From Pseudoalteromonas sp. MSK9-3 (GTDB taxonomy: Bacteria > Pseudomonadota > Gammaproteobacteria > Enterobacterales > Alteromonadaceae), in the NCBI RefSeq assembly GCF_003590335.1, contig NZ_MIET01000014.1, positions 1-64,000 on the forward strand: a stretch of 64,000 nt of DNA. Reading direction: 5' to 3'. Numbering within the stretch: the first letter of the stretch is position 1; each line of letters begins with the position of its first letter. The notes under the pieces are model-generated. The model saw only the letters and a program-made list of their open reading frames with translations. It did no database searches and was not told the origin of the DNA. Both the position numbers and the translations under genes were made by a program. This document shows, in pieces, positions 1 to 9,299 of the stretch.

Positions 1-191
1 GTTTCTATTGTATAAATGTTGCAACATCGCAGAGTTAAAACAGCTCGTTGAAGAATCGATATTTATATACAATGAAATACGACCGCACTTAAGTTTGGAT
101 ATGAAAACACCAAATCAAGTGCATAAAAAAGACCTGGCGCTTTCGCACCAAGTCTTTCATTAAAACCGTCAACCTATTTCAGGACGGGACA
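1..191 (+). mobile_element. Right end of an IS3-family insertion sequence (cut by window edge)
   Basis: The window opens inside an insertion sequence. The transposase tail stops at 163 and is followed by CAACCTATTTCAGGACGGGA (172-190 region), the style of right terminal repeat seen in many IS3-family elements of marine gammaproteobacteria. The end is placed near 191, where a terminal ACA is reached, only a few bases before the stop of the cytochrome gene. The left part lies outside the window, so completeness and target duplication cannot be judged. Confidence 0.7.
2..163 (+). CDS. IS3-family transposase OrfB, C-terminal end (partial)
   Basis: The last 53 codons of an integrase-type (DDE) transposase enter from the left edge. 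The reading frame contains YNEIRPHLSLDMKTPNQVHK, the conserved C-terminal block of the rve domain in IS3-family OrfB, which follows the catalytic glutamate region. The stop is TAA at 161-163. The start, the OrfA partner and the frameshift window lie outside. The visible part has no internal stop, so the gene may be intact. Confidence 0.85.
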   Translation, partial: FLLYKCCNIAELKQLVEESIFIYNEIRPHLSLDMKTPNQVHKKDLALSHQVFH

Positions 192-195
192 TACA

Positions 196-2022
196 CTATA
201 AGGTTTTCATATACTCGACTAATTGCCATTTTTGACTATCGGTTAGGGCTGTGCCGTAGTTATGCCCGAGGTTAGAGTTGCCTTTTTGAGGTTGTCCGCT
301 TTTATCATTGACCCGAAATAAGTTCAAACCTGTATGTGTCTCGTATCCTACATTAACAGGATCGAATTCACGGCTTCCGACCCAGAACTCAGTTAAGCGC
401 TTTTCAGGTATTTGTAATAGCTCCCATAAATTTGCAACAGATCCGTTGTGTAAATAAGGTGCTGTCGCCCAAATGCCATTGAGAGGCCTACCTTTGTAAA
501 CACCATTGTCTAGTGTGCCATCTTTACAGTCAGTCTCAATAACCTGTGCTTTTTTATTACGCGCCGCTAAGTGTTCCGATATTAACTGTTTGAATTCTGC
601 TAGCGCGCTGATTTTCTTGCCTTCGTCAGTTGTACGCTCTGCAATATTACCGGCTTTAAGTGCGAGTGGAATGTCCTTGAGCACTAACCCAACGACGCCA
701 TTCACTGGAATATCAATCGCATTGTCGATTTCGTCGAATTTATCACCAATCAAGATGCGTTCTTTCGTGCCTTCTAGAATATGCGTTTTTGCCATATGAC
801 ATGACGCATTGTAGGCCGTCACTGGATCTGTTTTAAGCTCAGAGATAAGGGTTTGGTTTGCGATGTATCTTTTTAATTCATCTTCTCGCGGGATCACCTG
901 ATGGCAACTAGCACACTGTGTTTCATAAAGAACCGCGCCTTTCGCTGCTTTGTTATTGTCTATGGCAGGAAAATAATCTAATGGCCATTGTGGAGAGCGA
1001 AGTGTTTTGACCCAAGATTCTAAATATCCTAATCCCATAATATCAACCGTTGATGAGTAGCGTATTTCCTTGCCCCATAAACGCTGCCAAAAGGGCGCTT
1101 CTTTGATCTCAAGACTGCCAAATACTCCGACAACTTCACCTATGTTACGTACCAAGGGGCCAATTATGGGTGTGTTAGGTGCTGAGGCATTCCATTGAAC
1201 AACATCAGATTGATGTGTTCCCCATAGAAATGGATAAGACACAGGACCTGTTGGCGTATTTTTGTTACTTAAGTCGTGCAGCGCAAACGCGGTGCCTGCA
1301 TTTTGTATATTACCAAATGCGTCTAACCGAGCATAGCTGGTGAAGTCTTCAGGGTAACCAGACGGAAGCTGATTCACATTTTGTCTATTAGTAGAGGCGA
1401 GCGCCACATTTTGTAAGCGGTTTTTTAGCTCAGTGATGTCGCTAGCGGTACTATTTTTTCCTAATACATTTACAGCAAAGCGTTGAAACTTATCATCGTC
1501 TGCTAGTGTTTTATCCATGGCCTCTATGAGCTTTTTAAAGAAAAGTACAAAGTTACCTAAAGTAGGTGCGCCTTCAATTAATATTTTTGTGCCTTGGTAG
1601 TCTAACTGGTTAGTGTGACATGCAGCACATGTCATACCTACCCAGTTCTCACCGGTCGTTTGATTGCTATGCAGTGCGAAGCCGATGGGAAGACCACCAG
1701 GGTTCGCTTCTGAGGCTTGCATAGGCAGGTAGCGAAGCATTTCCATATGTTCTGAGTGGCGAAATAATTGTTGGCTATCGGCTTGTTCAAGCCATACAAA
1801 CCAGTCATAGGGGATGATCTGCGCGCCTTGATTAGTGAACCAAAAATTTTGTCTGGTTTTTTCACTCCAGCCTTGGTCTAGCCATACTCGCTGAATGTCA
1901 TCACCTTGTGCAGGGGTGATCTTAGGGGGCGAACTCGGTGCTTTAGGTGGCTGTGTGCTGCAACCAATGGCCGTGACGAGGCCAATTAAGCTGAAAGTAA
2001 TAACCAAGCGTAATTTGCTCAT
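196..2022 (-). CDS. Di-heme c-type cytochrome lipoprotein, RoxA/cytochrome c peroxidase-like
   Basis: The product is about 608 residues with a lipoprotein signal (lipobox ending at C21) and two covalent heme motifs, CAACH near 132-136 and CASCH near 370-374. This matches the large di-heme cytochrome c peroxidase superfamily that includes MauG and rubber oxygenase RoxA; its length is closer to RoxA-type proteins than to the 330-residue classical peroxidase. The expected location is periplasmic, tethered to a membrane. Start 2022 is preferred over 2058 because TAAGGAAA lies just upstream and the signal peptide begins there. It is a single gene on this strand with the IS end immediately downstream of its stop. 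Substrate is unknown: peroxide reduction and oxidative cleavage are both possible. Confidence 0.75.
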   Translation of the reverse strand: MSKLRLVITFSLIGLVTAIGCSTQPPKAPSSPPKITPAQGDDIQRVWLDQGWSEKTRQNFWFTNQGAQIIPYDWFVWLEQADSQQLFRHSEHMEMLRYLPMQASEANPGGLPIGFALHSNQTTGENWVGMTCAACHTNQLDYQGTKILIEGAPTLGNFVLFFKKLIEAMDKTLADDDKFQRFAVNVLGKNSTASDITELKNRLQNVALASTNRQNVNQLPSGYPEDFTSYARLDAFGNIQNAGTAFALHDLSNKNTPTGPVSYPFLWGTHQSDVVQWNASAPNTPIIGPLVRNIGEVVGVFGSLEIKEAPFWQRLWGKEIRYSSTVDIMGLGYLESWVKTLRSPQWPLDYFPAIDNNKAAKGAVLYETQCASCHQVIPREDELKRYIANQTLISELKTDPVTAYNASCHMAKTHILEGTKERILIGDKFDEIDNAIDIPVNGVVGLVLKDIPLALKAGNIAERTTDEGKKISALAEFKQLISEHLAARNKKAQVIETDCKDGTLDNGVYKGRPLNGIWATAPYLHNGSVANLWELLQIPEKRLTEFWVGSREFDPVNVGYETHTGLNLFRVNDKSGQPQKGNSNLGHNYGTALTDSQKWQLVEYMKTL

Positions 2023-2156
2023 TGCGTATTTCCTTACTTGACGAAGTTCGCAGAGCATAGAAGGGGATACTAAAATATGCCATTACAGCAAATTACAGGG
2101 TGTTAACGTTGAGGTACTTAAAAATGAAAAAGGCGTAGGAAGGAGATTTAAGAAAG

Positions 2157-2183
2157 CGCAAGCCAAGCATTGCTTGGCTTGCG
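2157..2183 (-). terminator. 12-bp hairpin downstream of the TonB receptor gene
   Basis: CGCAAGCCAAGC (2157-2168) pairs perfectly with GCTTGGCTTGCG (2172-2183) around a three-base loop. On the minus strand it follows the receptor stop codon and continues into CTTTCTTAAA, a weak U-tract, so it probably ends that transcript. Confidence 0.65.
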
Positions 2184-2195
2184 TGTCGCGTTTAT

Positions 2196-4757
2196 TTAAA
2201 AGTAAGCGCGTAAACCCAGTTTAAGGTTGCGACCAGGAAGAGGTGCCTGATCTTTAATAAACGAGCTGTGCACAAAACCAAGCTCATCAGTTAAGTTATC
2301 GATATTTGCATATCCTACAAAGTCTATACCTTGCGCTTCAAAATCATATTGAAGGCTGGTATCGACTAGGGTATACCCGTTAGTTTGGGTCTCATAACTG
2401 GTAATATTAGACTGACTATTGTAACGAGTAATAGTCATATTTGCCTTCCAACCTGCATGTTCAAATTCGTATTTTACACCAAACTTGTTACTAGGAATGC
2501 GCGGTAAATATTGGTCATTATCTAGTTTGGCAGTCAGTGAATCAGCAAATACTTTTACGCGATTTTTATCGTTAATTCGATAGTGCGCATCAAGTTCAAT
2601 ACCATACAATTCTGCATCGTTACTTACAAATTTAAAGACAGGTGACGCACCTTCATGGAAGTGGTCTGCTTCTTCTAAACCATGCTCCGCGGTATACATT
2701 AAACCAGTATTTTGCTGGTAGTAGTAGTTGGCGATATCATTGTAAAAAACATTAACGGTATAACCAAAATCGCCCATGAAACGTCTAACGCTAAAGTCGA
2801 TATTTGTTGCTGTTTCTTGCTCTATGGTTTGTGGTTCAAAGTGGATTTCACCCTCTTCAATTTCATACCCTAGACCTAGTTCGTAGGTGCCAGTCGCAAT
2901 GTGTGTGCCATTTGACAGTAGTTCAGCAGTTAGTGGTGCACGTTCTGAGCGAGAAAGGTTAACTGCAAAGTTATGCCCTTCAGCAAAGTTATATACGCCG
3001 CCAATTGAAGCGCTGAAGTTAGTCATGTCTAATTCATAGGCAACTGTTTCAAACTCGCCGTGGTCGTCATGATCATCGTGTCCGTGGTCGTCATGATCAT
3101 CGTGTCCATGGTCGTCATGATCATCATGTCCATGGTCGTCATGATCATCGTGATGCGATTCATTTGTTACTAAGCTAGACAGCTGAAAATCTTCAATACG
3201 TGCGCCAATCTCTAGGGTAAAGTCACCAAATGTACGTTCTTCAAGTAAGAAAAGAGCGTGAGATTTAGTTTCAGTCGCTGGAGTGAATGCTTCGGCACCT
3301 TGCGCTTCATAATCACTGTCTGAGTAATGGTAACCAATAATACCATGCCACTCACCAATACGATGCTCTACACCTGTGCGTAATTCAGTGGTTTTGTTTT
3401 TAAATGTTGTACCAATAGCACCATGTTCAATTTCACTGTGCTCATAATCGGTATAGCCAGCTCTTACATTAATTGATTCAATCCACTGATTATGTAGAGA
3501 GTAATTGAATAGAGCCTGCCAGCGGTCTTGTTTTACACGCGCATAGACAGCTTCTTCAGTATGCTCATCGTGGTCGTCATGTGCATCATGATCGTGGTCA
3601 TCGTGGTCATCGTGGTCATCGTGGTCATCGTGGTCATCGTGGCCGTGGTCATGACCTTCATGACTGTGAGCAGGGATCCCATAATCAGTTTCAATGCGCC
3701 CGAATGCAAGCCCCAATGTTAAATGGTCATTTACGTAGCTTGTACCAAAGTTCACTTGCTGTGAATCAATATACGTATTATCTACTTTATTGGCTGTTTC
3801 TGGTGCTTCTTCATGGTGATCGTCATGATCTGCTTCAGAACCGTGGTCATCATGTGCGTCGTGATCATGATCGTCATGGTGATCATCTTCACCGTGCTCG
3901 TCGTGTGGCAGGTTAAACTGCGGCGTCTCGTAATCTCCGCCTTTTCTACTTACACCATCAAAGTGAAAGTTGAACCCTTCATGACCGGCCTCAAGCACTG
4001 CAGCGTATGTATTGGTATTTGATACCGTATCGTGGCTATACTCGGCTGCACCAGATAGTGATTCAATGACATCGGTAGGAATACGGTTATCGACAACGTT
4101 GACAACACCACCAATGGCACCAGAGCCATATAGTAATGTGGCTGGGCCGCGTAATACTTCAATTTGTTGTGCAGATAAACTATCGTTAGTGTTTGCGTGA
4201 TCAGGACCTACACGTGACGCATCGCTGCTATCTAAACCATTTTGCGTAATTTTTACACGTGGACCATCTAAGCCACGAATAATTGGGCTTGAAGAAACCG
4301 GGCCAAAATAGCTTGAGTTGATACCTGGTTGACCTTTTAAGGTTTCGCCAAGTGTTGGTTTAGCTGCATTTTTTAGTTCGTCGCCTGCCAGTACTGTTAC
4401 TGGAGAAGCCATTTCAACGTTATTTTTGTGCAACGCTGATGCATAAACCACAATACTTTCAACTGCACTTGGCTTAAGTGCAACCGTAACGTAGCCGTTG
4501 TTTGTGGTAACATCTAAACGAGCATCTAAGTAATTATTTTTTGTAATATGAAGTTGTGAGTCTGCATCTACGTTTATGGTAAATTGACCACTTTTATCTG
4601 TTGTCACCGATTGACTTTTACCATGCAAGTGTACCTTTGCACCGCTTACTGGCTGGTTATTTTGGTCGAGTACTTTACCTTTAATATCTGCGGCAAATAC
4701 GTTACTAGAGAATAGCGCAGTAAGAATTGCACTGCTGATCAGGGATTGCTTCATCAT
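2196..4757 (-). CDS. TonB-dependent outer-membrane receptor with His/Asp-rich loops, probable zinc receptor (ZnuD-like)
   Basis: The 853-residue protein has a signal peptide (cleavage after VFA, about residue 22), a carboxypeptidase-regulatory-like domain (about 24-95), a TonB plug (about 115-230, with IIRGLDGPRVKI and EVLRGPATLLYGSGAIGGVV) and a C-terminal beta-barrel ending in LKLGLRAYF. Three stretches of alternating His and Asp (about residues 286-316, 366-398 and 535-567) would lie in extracellular loops and look like metal-binding lures. ZnuD-type receptors import zinc across the outer membrane. Two Zur-type operators lie in the promoter and support zinc as substrate. Either of two adjacent ATG codons (4757 or 4754) could start translation. 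A nickel or copper substrate is less likely. Confidence 0.85.
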   Translation of the reverse strand: MMKQSLISSAILTALFSSNVFAADIKGKVLDQNNQPVSGAKVHLHGKSQSVTTDKSGQFTINVDADSQLHITKNNYLDARLDVTTNNGYVTVALKPSAVESIVVYASALHKNNVEMASPVTVLAGDELKNAAKPTLGETLKGQPGINSSYFGPVSSSPIIRGLDGPRVKITQNGLDSSDASRVGPDHANTNDSLSAQQIEVLRGPATLLYGSGAIGGVVNVVDNRIPTDVIESLSGAAEYSHDTVSNTNTYAAVLEAGHEGFNFHFDGVSRKGGDYETPQFNLPHDEHGEDDHHDDHDHDAHDDHGSEADHDDHHEEAPETANKVDNTYIDSQQVNFGTSYVNDHLTLGLAFGRIETDYGIPAHSHEGHDHGHDDHDDHDDHDDHDDHDHDAHDDHDEHTEEAVYARVKQDRWQALFNYSLHNQWIESINVRAGYTDYEHSEIEHGAIGTTFKNKTTELRTGVEHRIGEWHGIIGYHYSDSDYEAQGAEAFTPATETKSHALFLLEERTFGDFTLEIGARIEDFQLSSLVTNESHHDDHDDHGHDDHDDHGHDDHDDHGHDDHDDHGEFETVAYELDMTNFSASIGGVYNFAEGHNFAVNLSRSERAPLTAELLSNGTHIATGTYELGLGYEIEEGEIHFEPQTIEQETATNIDFSVRRFMGDFGYTVNVFYNDIANYYYQQNTGLMYTAEHGLEEADHFHEGASPVFKFVSNDAELYGIELDAHYRINDKNRVKVFADSLTAKLDNDQYLPRIPSNKFGVKYEFEHAGWKANMTITRYNSQSNITSYETQTNGYTLVDTSLQYDFEAQGIDFVGYANIDNLTDELGFVHSSFIKDQAPLPGRNLKLGLRAYF
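3059..3154 (-). repeat. Four 24-bp in-frame tandem repeats (HDDHDDHG)
   Basis: Four consecutive 24-bp copies (3059, 3083, 3107, 3131) differ at only a few positions. On the coding strand each encodes an eight-residue His/Asp unit of the TonB receptor. Unit number can change by slippage without breaking the frame. Confidence 0.9.
3592..3645 (-). repeat. 9-bp in-frame tandem repeats (DDH)
   Basis: Five exact copies of TCGTGGTCA run from 3592 to 3636, with a degenerate sixth to 3645. They encode Asp-Asp-His triplets in another extracellular loop of the TonB receptor. A third, less regular His/Asp cluster lies at about 3811-3903. Confidence 0.9.
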
Positions 4758-4794
4758 AATTTATTAGACACTAACTTTGGGGTTGAAATAACTT

Positions 4795-4810
4795 GCGATA
4801 ATATAACACC
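4795..4810. promoter_or_regulatory. Second, weaker Zur-type box
   Basis: Read on the minus strand this is GGTGTTATATTATCGC. It matches the TGTTATA-N-TAT part of the Zur consensus with a degenerate right half. It lies between the receptor start and the stronger box. Confidence 0.5.
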
Positions 4811-4828
4811 ACATATATGACAGTTCAA

Positions 4829-4849
4829 TGATGTTATACTATAACCTGA
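4829..4849. promoter_or_regulatory. Zur box in the TonB receptor promoter
   Basis: The core GTTATA-C-TATAAC (4833-4845) is a perfect inverted repeat, with flanking T and C giving TGTTATACTATAACC, very close to the known gammaproteobacterial Zur operator (TGTTATA-N-TATAACA). It lies about 75 bp upstream of the receptor start and about 65 bp upstream of the divergent yaeQ-like gene, so it could control either or both. Confidence 0.75.
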
Positions 4850-4912
4850 AAGATTTTTGCTAAAATCGACACAAAGTCTATAGTTAATTCGTGGCAGGTT
4901 AGGAAAATTGAC

Positions 4913-5437
4913 ATGACTAAACCTTTCGTCTTTAAAGCACGTGTTAATGTGGCTGATCTATTTCATCATGCTAATCATCAAGAGGTGTTTACTACGGCAC
5001 TACAAAAGTCAGAATCGCTTTCGCATTTTGTGTTAAAAATAGTGGGTTTGTGTGCCATTTCTTATGAACAAAGTGCGCATTTAAACGCACACTCCGACAG
5101 ACAAAAGCCAGATGTATGGCTTGAAGATGATACTGGGTATATAACCCTTGCATTGTATGCCAGTGAGTTAGAACTAGAAGAGATCGCACGGGTGGCAAAG
5201 TTGTTTGGCAAAGTGGTGATATTGTCGCAGGAGAACCCAACCTGGTTTAGTGAAATATCTGAACGTATACACGTAGTTGAAAACGTGAGTATCTTCTCTT
5301 TAGAGTCGCAATTTGTCGAGTCATTAAGCGACGCTTTGAGTCGCAGCTTGCATTGGGATGTTGTAATTGAGCAAAACCAACTGAGTGTGAGTGATAAAAA
5401 TGAATATTACGAAACACAGGTAACTCAGCTGGTGTAA
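4913..5437 (+). CDS. yaeQ: YaeQ-family protein
   Basis: The 174-residue protein aligns by eye along its length with E. coli YaeQ: an N-terminal KARVNVADLF block, a central PDVWLEDDTGYITLALYASEL segment and a C-terminal beta-rich end. YaeQ proteins have a restriction-endonuclease-like fold; their cellular role is not well defined, and suppression of RfaH loss was reported for the E. coli protein. It is divergent from the TonB receptor and shares its Zur-box region. ATG is chosen because the family similarity starts there; no strong Shine-Dalgarno is evident. It is convergent with yfaE, 41 bp apart. Confidence 0.8.
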   Translation: MTKPFVFKARVNVADLFHHANHQEVFTTALQKSESLSHFVLKIVGLCAISYEQSAHLNAHSDRQKPDVWLEDDTGYITLALYASELELEEIARVAKLFGKVVILSQENPTWFSEISERIHVVENVSIFSLESQFVESLSDALSRSLHWDVVIEQNQLSVSDKNEYYETQVTQLV

Positions 5438-5478
5438 TTGCTCAATTTATTGACAGACTATTTAGTACATACTCGGTT

Positions 5479-5751
5479 TTAAAGGAGCGTAATCTTTATA
5501 TCTGTAAGAGGGCGCGAGCAACATAGTAATACTTCACCTTCTCTAACGAATGCTAATGGCTCTTGAATATATGCAATTTTCCCGTCATTGAGTTGCGCTC
5601 GACAGGCGCCACAAAACCCTTCACGACATTGGTATTGTACGTCAATATTAGCGGCTTCTAGAGTATGCAGTAAAGTAGGGGATTGAGCCGCAAATTCTAG
5701 CGGCTCATCAACATCATTTATCGTGATCTTTGAACAAGGCTTTTCAACCAT
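5479..5751 (-). CDS. yfaE: YfaE-like 2Fe-2S ferredoxin, maintains NrdB cofactor
   Basis: The 90-residue plant-type ferredoxin carries the cluster ligands in CREGFCGACRAQ and a later Cys in VLLCC. In E. coli YfaE supplies electrons to rebuild the diferric-tyrosyl radical of NrdB. Its ATG overlaps the nrdB stop by one base (TAATG), which indicates translational coupling and supports the function. It is the last gene of the nrdA-nrdB-yfaE operon. Confidence 0.9.
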   Translation of the reverse strand: MVEKPCSKITINDVDEPLEFAAQSPTLLHTLEAANIDVQYQCREGFCGACRAQLNDGKIAYIQEPLAFVREGEVLLCCSRPLTDIKITLL

Positions 5752-6881
5752 TATAAATCAAAATCACCAAAATCAGATGCGTCTACTTTAGAGTCGATTT
5801 GACCAACAAGGTAAGAACTAATCTCAGCCTCTTGCGGAGCAACTTGCACGTTATCAGAAATTAACCAAGCGTTGATCCAAGGGATTGGGTTTGACTTGTT
5901 TTCAAACTGTGTGGGTAGTCCAACAGCCGTCATACGTGTATTTGTAATATACTCTACATACTGGCACAAAATGTCTTTGTTCAAGCCGATCATAGAGCCG
6001 TCTTTGAATAAGTATTCTGCCCACTCTTTTTCTTGCTCGGCGGCTTCAACAAACATTGCAATGGCTTCTTCACGACACTGCGCTGCTACAATGGCCATTT
6101 CTGGGTCATCTTTGCCTTCTTGCATAATATTAAGCATATGCTGCGTACCAGAAAGATGCAGGGCTTCATCACGTGCAATAAGCTTGATGATTTTTGCATT
6201 GCCTTCCATTAATTCACGTTCAGCAAAGGCAAAAGAACAAGCGAAGCTGACGTAAAAACGAATTGCTTCTAAAATGTTTACTGACATGACGCAAAGGTAA
6301 AGTAACTTCTTCAGCTCAAATAGACTAATAACAACGGTCTTGCCATTGATCTCGTGTTTACCCTCACCATATAAGTTAAATATAGAAACCTGCTCAATTA
6401 ATGCATCGTAATAACGTGTAACCGCGTCAGCACGTTCATTAATTTTGTCGTTACTTACTATGTCATCAAATATAAGCTCAGGCGACTGAGTGACATTACG
6501 AATGATGTGCGTGTAAGACCGGCTGTGAATTGTTTCGCTAAATGCCCATGTTTCAATCCAAGTCTCTAACTCAGGAATAGAGACGATAGGAAGCAAAGCT
6601 ACGTTAGGCGAGCGACCTTGAACACTGTCTAGTAGCGTCTGGTATTTCAGGTTACTTAAAAAGATGTGTTTTTCATGCTCAGGGAGCGCTTGAAAATCGA
6701 TTTTATCTTTACTAACGTCAACTTCTTCAGGTCGCCAGAAGAATGAAAGCTGTTTTTCAATTAGCTTTTCAAAAATCGGGTATTTTTGTTGATCGTAACG
6801 AGACACGTTAACAGTCTGGCCAAAAAACATTGGCTCCTGTAATTGGTCGTTGTGTTTTCTGCTAAACGTAGAATAGGACAT
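5751..6881 (-). CDS. nrdB: Ribonucleoside-diphosphate reductase class Ia, beta subunit
   Basis: The 376-residue protein has the family length. It houses the diferric centre and the stable tyrosyl radical; the Tyr lies in [10 protein letters not shown], and helical metal-ligand motifs such as ARDEALH are visible. The C-terminal tail ends FGDFDL, the peptide that docks into NrdA. It lies 47 bp after nrdA and overlaps yfaE by one base. The reaction is nucleoside diphosphate to deoxynucleoside diphosphate, in the cytoplasm. Confidence 0.97.
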   Translation of the reverse strand: MSYSTFSRKHNDQLQEPMFFGQTVNVSRYDQQKYPIFEKLIEKQLSFFWRPEEVDVSKDKIDFQALPEHEKHIFLSNLKYQTLLDSVQGRSPNVALLPIVSIPELETWIETWAFSETIHSRSYTHIIRNVTQSPELIFDDIVSNDKINERADAVTRYYDALIEQVSIFNLYGEGKHEINGKTVVISLFELKKLLYLCVMSVNILEAIRFYVSFACSFAFAERELMEGNAKIIKLIARDEALHLSGTQHMLNIMQEGKDDPEMAIVAAQCREEAIAMFVEAAEQEKEWAEYLFKDGSMIGLNKDILCQYVEYITNTRMTAVGLPTQFENKSNPIPWINAWLISDNVQVAPQEAEISSYLVGQIDSKVDASDFGDFDL

Positions 6882-6904
6882 AGTTAATACTCAATACTAA
6901 AGAG

Positions 6905-6923
6905 AGCGGGCCGAAGGCCCGCT
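6905..6923 (-). terminator. GC hairpin between nrdA and nrdB
   Basis: AGCGGGCC and GGCCCGCT form a perfect 8-bp stem with a three-base loop in the nrdA-nrdB spacer. On the coding strand it is followed by CTCTTTAG, not a clean U-run. It is more likely a partial terminator or a 3' end stabiliser that sets the subunit ratio than a full stop. Confidence 0.55.
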
Positions 6924-6928
6924 AAAAC

Positions 6929-9214
6929 TTAAATTTTACACGCGCCGCCTTCACAGCCATCATCTTCAACTTCTGGCTTCATCTCGTCATGAGAGTCAGA
7001 AGCACCATCACGGGTGTTATGATAGTAAAGCGTTTTCACACCTAGTTTGTATGCGGTTAGCAAATCTTTGAGCAACAATTTCATTGGTACCTTGCCGCCT
7101 TCAAATTTATTCGGATCGTAATTGGTGTTAGCTGAGATAGTTTGGTCAACAAACTTTTGCATGATCCCGACAAGTGCAAGGTAACCATCGTTAGACGGAA
7201 TATCCCAAAGCAACTCGTAGTTATCTTTTAATCGTTCATACTCTGGTACTACTTGCTTTAAGATCCCATCTTTACTGGCTTTAACACTGATATGTCCACG
7301 AGGTGGCTCAATACCATTAGTCGCATTTGATATTTGCGATGATGTCTCAGATGGCATTAGAGCTGATAGTGTTGAGTTACGCATGCCATGTTCTTTAATG
7401 CTGGCACGTAGCGCGTCCCAATCAAGTTGTAATGCCTCATCACATACTTTGTCTAGATCACGTTTATAGGTGTCTATTGGCATAATGCCTTTAGAGTAGG
7501 TGGTTTCATTAAATAATGGACATGCACCGCGTTCTTTTGCCAGCCCATTTGACGCTTTCATTAGGTAATATTGAATGGCTTCAAATGTTTGGTGTGTTAA
7601 GCCGTTAGCGCTACCATCAGAGTATTTTACGCCATTTTTAGCAAGGTAATATGCATAGTTAATTACCCCTATACCAAGTGTTCTTCTACCCATTGTAGCA
7701 GTATGCGCTGCAGGGACAGGGTAGTCTTGGAAATCAAGGAGGTTATCCAGTGCTCTTACTGCTAAATCGGCAAGTTCTTCAAGCTCATCTAATGATTCAA
7801 GTGCGCCTAGGTTAAATGCTGACAATGTACATAACGCGATTTCGCCTTCTGCATCATTGACGTTATTAAGTGGCTTGGTTGGTAACGCGATTTCTAAACA
7901 TAAGTTAGATTGACGAATTGGTGCAACCTTGGAATCAAACGGACTATGCGTATTACAGTGATCTACATTTTGTAGGTAAATACGGCCTGTACTCGCGCGC
8001 TCTTGTGCAAACATAGAGAACAGTTCAATCGCTTTAATACGCTTTTTACGAATTGACTCATCTTGCTCGTATTGAACGTATAGCGACTCAAATTTATCTT
8101 GGTCTTCAAAGAATGAGTCGTATAACCCTGGTACGTCTGATGGGCTAAATAATGTAATGTAGTCGTCTTTGATCAAGCGACTGTACATTGTCTTATTAAA
8201 TTGCACACCGTAGTCAAGGTGACGAACGCGGTTTTCTTCTACACCACGGTTATTTTTCAGAACCAGTAAGTTTTCAACTTCTAAATGCCACAGTGGATAG
8301 AATAATGTTGCCGCTCCACCACGCACACCACCTTGCGAACAACTCTTAACTGCTGTTTGGAAGTGCTTATAAAATGGGATACACCCGGTGTGGTAAGCTT
8401 CGCCATTACGGATTGGGCTACCTAAAGCACGAATACGGCCTGCATTAATACCAATTCCTGCGCGTTGACTTACATATTTTACAATTGCTGATGACGTTGC
8501 GTTGATAGAATCAAGGCTGTCACCACATTCAATGAGTACACATGAGCTAAACTGACGCGTAGGGGTGCGTACACCTGCCATAATAGGTGTCGGTAATGAT
8601 ATCTTGAATAAAGAAATAGCATCGTAAAAACGTTTGATATAGCTAAGGCGCGTTTCTTTTGGATAATCAGAGAACAGGCTTGCTGCAACTAAAATATAAA
8701 GAAACTGAGCACTTTCATAAATTTCACCAGTTACGCGGTTTTGAACTAGGTATTTACCTTCAAGTTGCTTTACTGCGGCATAGCTAAAATTTAAATCGCG
8801 AGCATGATCTAAATATTCATCTAATTGGTCTATTTCTTCTTTGGTGTAATCAACCAAGAGGTGTTGATCATAGCGCTTATCTTCCACCAGCTTTGTAATG
8901 TGATCATAAAGGCGAGGAGGCTCAAATTGTCCATATGCCTTTTTACGTAGGTGGAATATAGCCAATCTGGCAGCAAGATATTGATAGTCTGGTGACTCTT
9001 TATCAATAAGGTCTGCGGCAGCTTTGATGATTGTTTCATGAATATCTTCAGTACGAATACCATCATAAAACTGAATATGTGACTTAAGTTCAACTTGTGA
9101 CACAGATACATTATTTAGACCTTCCGCAGCCCACGTGATAACGCGGTGGATTTTATCTAAATCGAGCGGCTCTTTACGACCGTTTCTTTTACTGACAGAT
9201 AGCTGTTGGTTCAT
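6929..9214 (-). CDS. nrdA: Ribonucleoside-diphosphate reductase class Ia, alpha subunit
   Basis: The 761-residue protein has an N-terminal ATP-cone (about 1-95: SVSKRNGRKEPLDLDKIHR), which senses ATP/dATP, then the catalytic barrel. Active-site cysteines are visible in SSCVLIECGDS and NLCLEIALPT, and the C-terminal redox pair in EGGACKI. It is the first gene of the nrdA-nrdB-yfaE operon, with NrdR-type boxes upstream. The ATG at 9214 matches the E. coli start. Confidence 0.97.
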   Translation of the reverse strand: MNQQLSVSKRNGRKEPLDLDKIHRVITWAAEGLNNVSVSQVELKSHIQFYDGIRTEDIHETIIKAAADLIDKESPDYQYLAARLAIFHLRKKAYGQFEPPRLYDHITKLVEDKRYDQHLLVDYTKEEIDQLDEYLDHARDLNFSYAAVKQLEGKYLVQNRVTGEIYESAQFLYILVAASLFSDYPKETRLSYIKRFYDAISLFKISLPTPIMAGVRTPTRQFSSCVLIECGDSLDSINATSSAIVKYVSQRAGIGINAGRIRALGSPIRNGEAYHTGCIPFYKHFQTAVKSCSQGGVRGGAATLFYPLWHLEVENLLVLKNNRGVEENRVRHLDYGVQFNKTMYSRLIKDDYITLFSPSDVPGLYDSFFEDQDKFESLYVQYEQDESIRKKRIKAIELFSMFAQERASTGRIYLQNVDHCNTHSPFDSKVAPIRQSNLCLEIALPTKPLNNVNDAEGEIALCTLSAFNLGALESLDELEELADLAVRALDNLLDFQDYPVPAAHTATMGRRTLGIGVINYAYYLAKNGVKYSDGSANGLTHQTFEAIQYYLMKASNGLAKERGACPLFNETTYSKGIMPIDTYKRDLDKVCDEALQLDWDALRASIKEHGMRNSTLSALMPSETSSQISNATNGIEPPRGHISVKASKDGILKQVVPEYERLKDNYELLWDIPSNDGYLALVGIMQKFVDQTISANTNYDPNKFEGGKVPMKLLLKDLLTAYKLGVKTLYYHNTRDGASDSHDEMKPEVEDDGCEGGACKI

Positions 9215-9299
9215 AGTTGCGCCTGTATTCTCTCGGAATGTGTATTTTTATATTAATGGCTGAGACAAATGAGTATAGAAAGCATTGCTTAGCTTTTAA

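Noticed and set aside
3528..4022. Long open frames on the plus strand opposite the TonB receptor
   Set aside because: They are produced by the His/Asp repeats read in the wrong direction (runs of Val/Ile or Arg/Gly/His).
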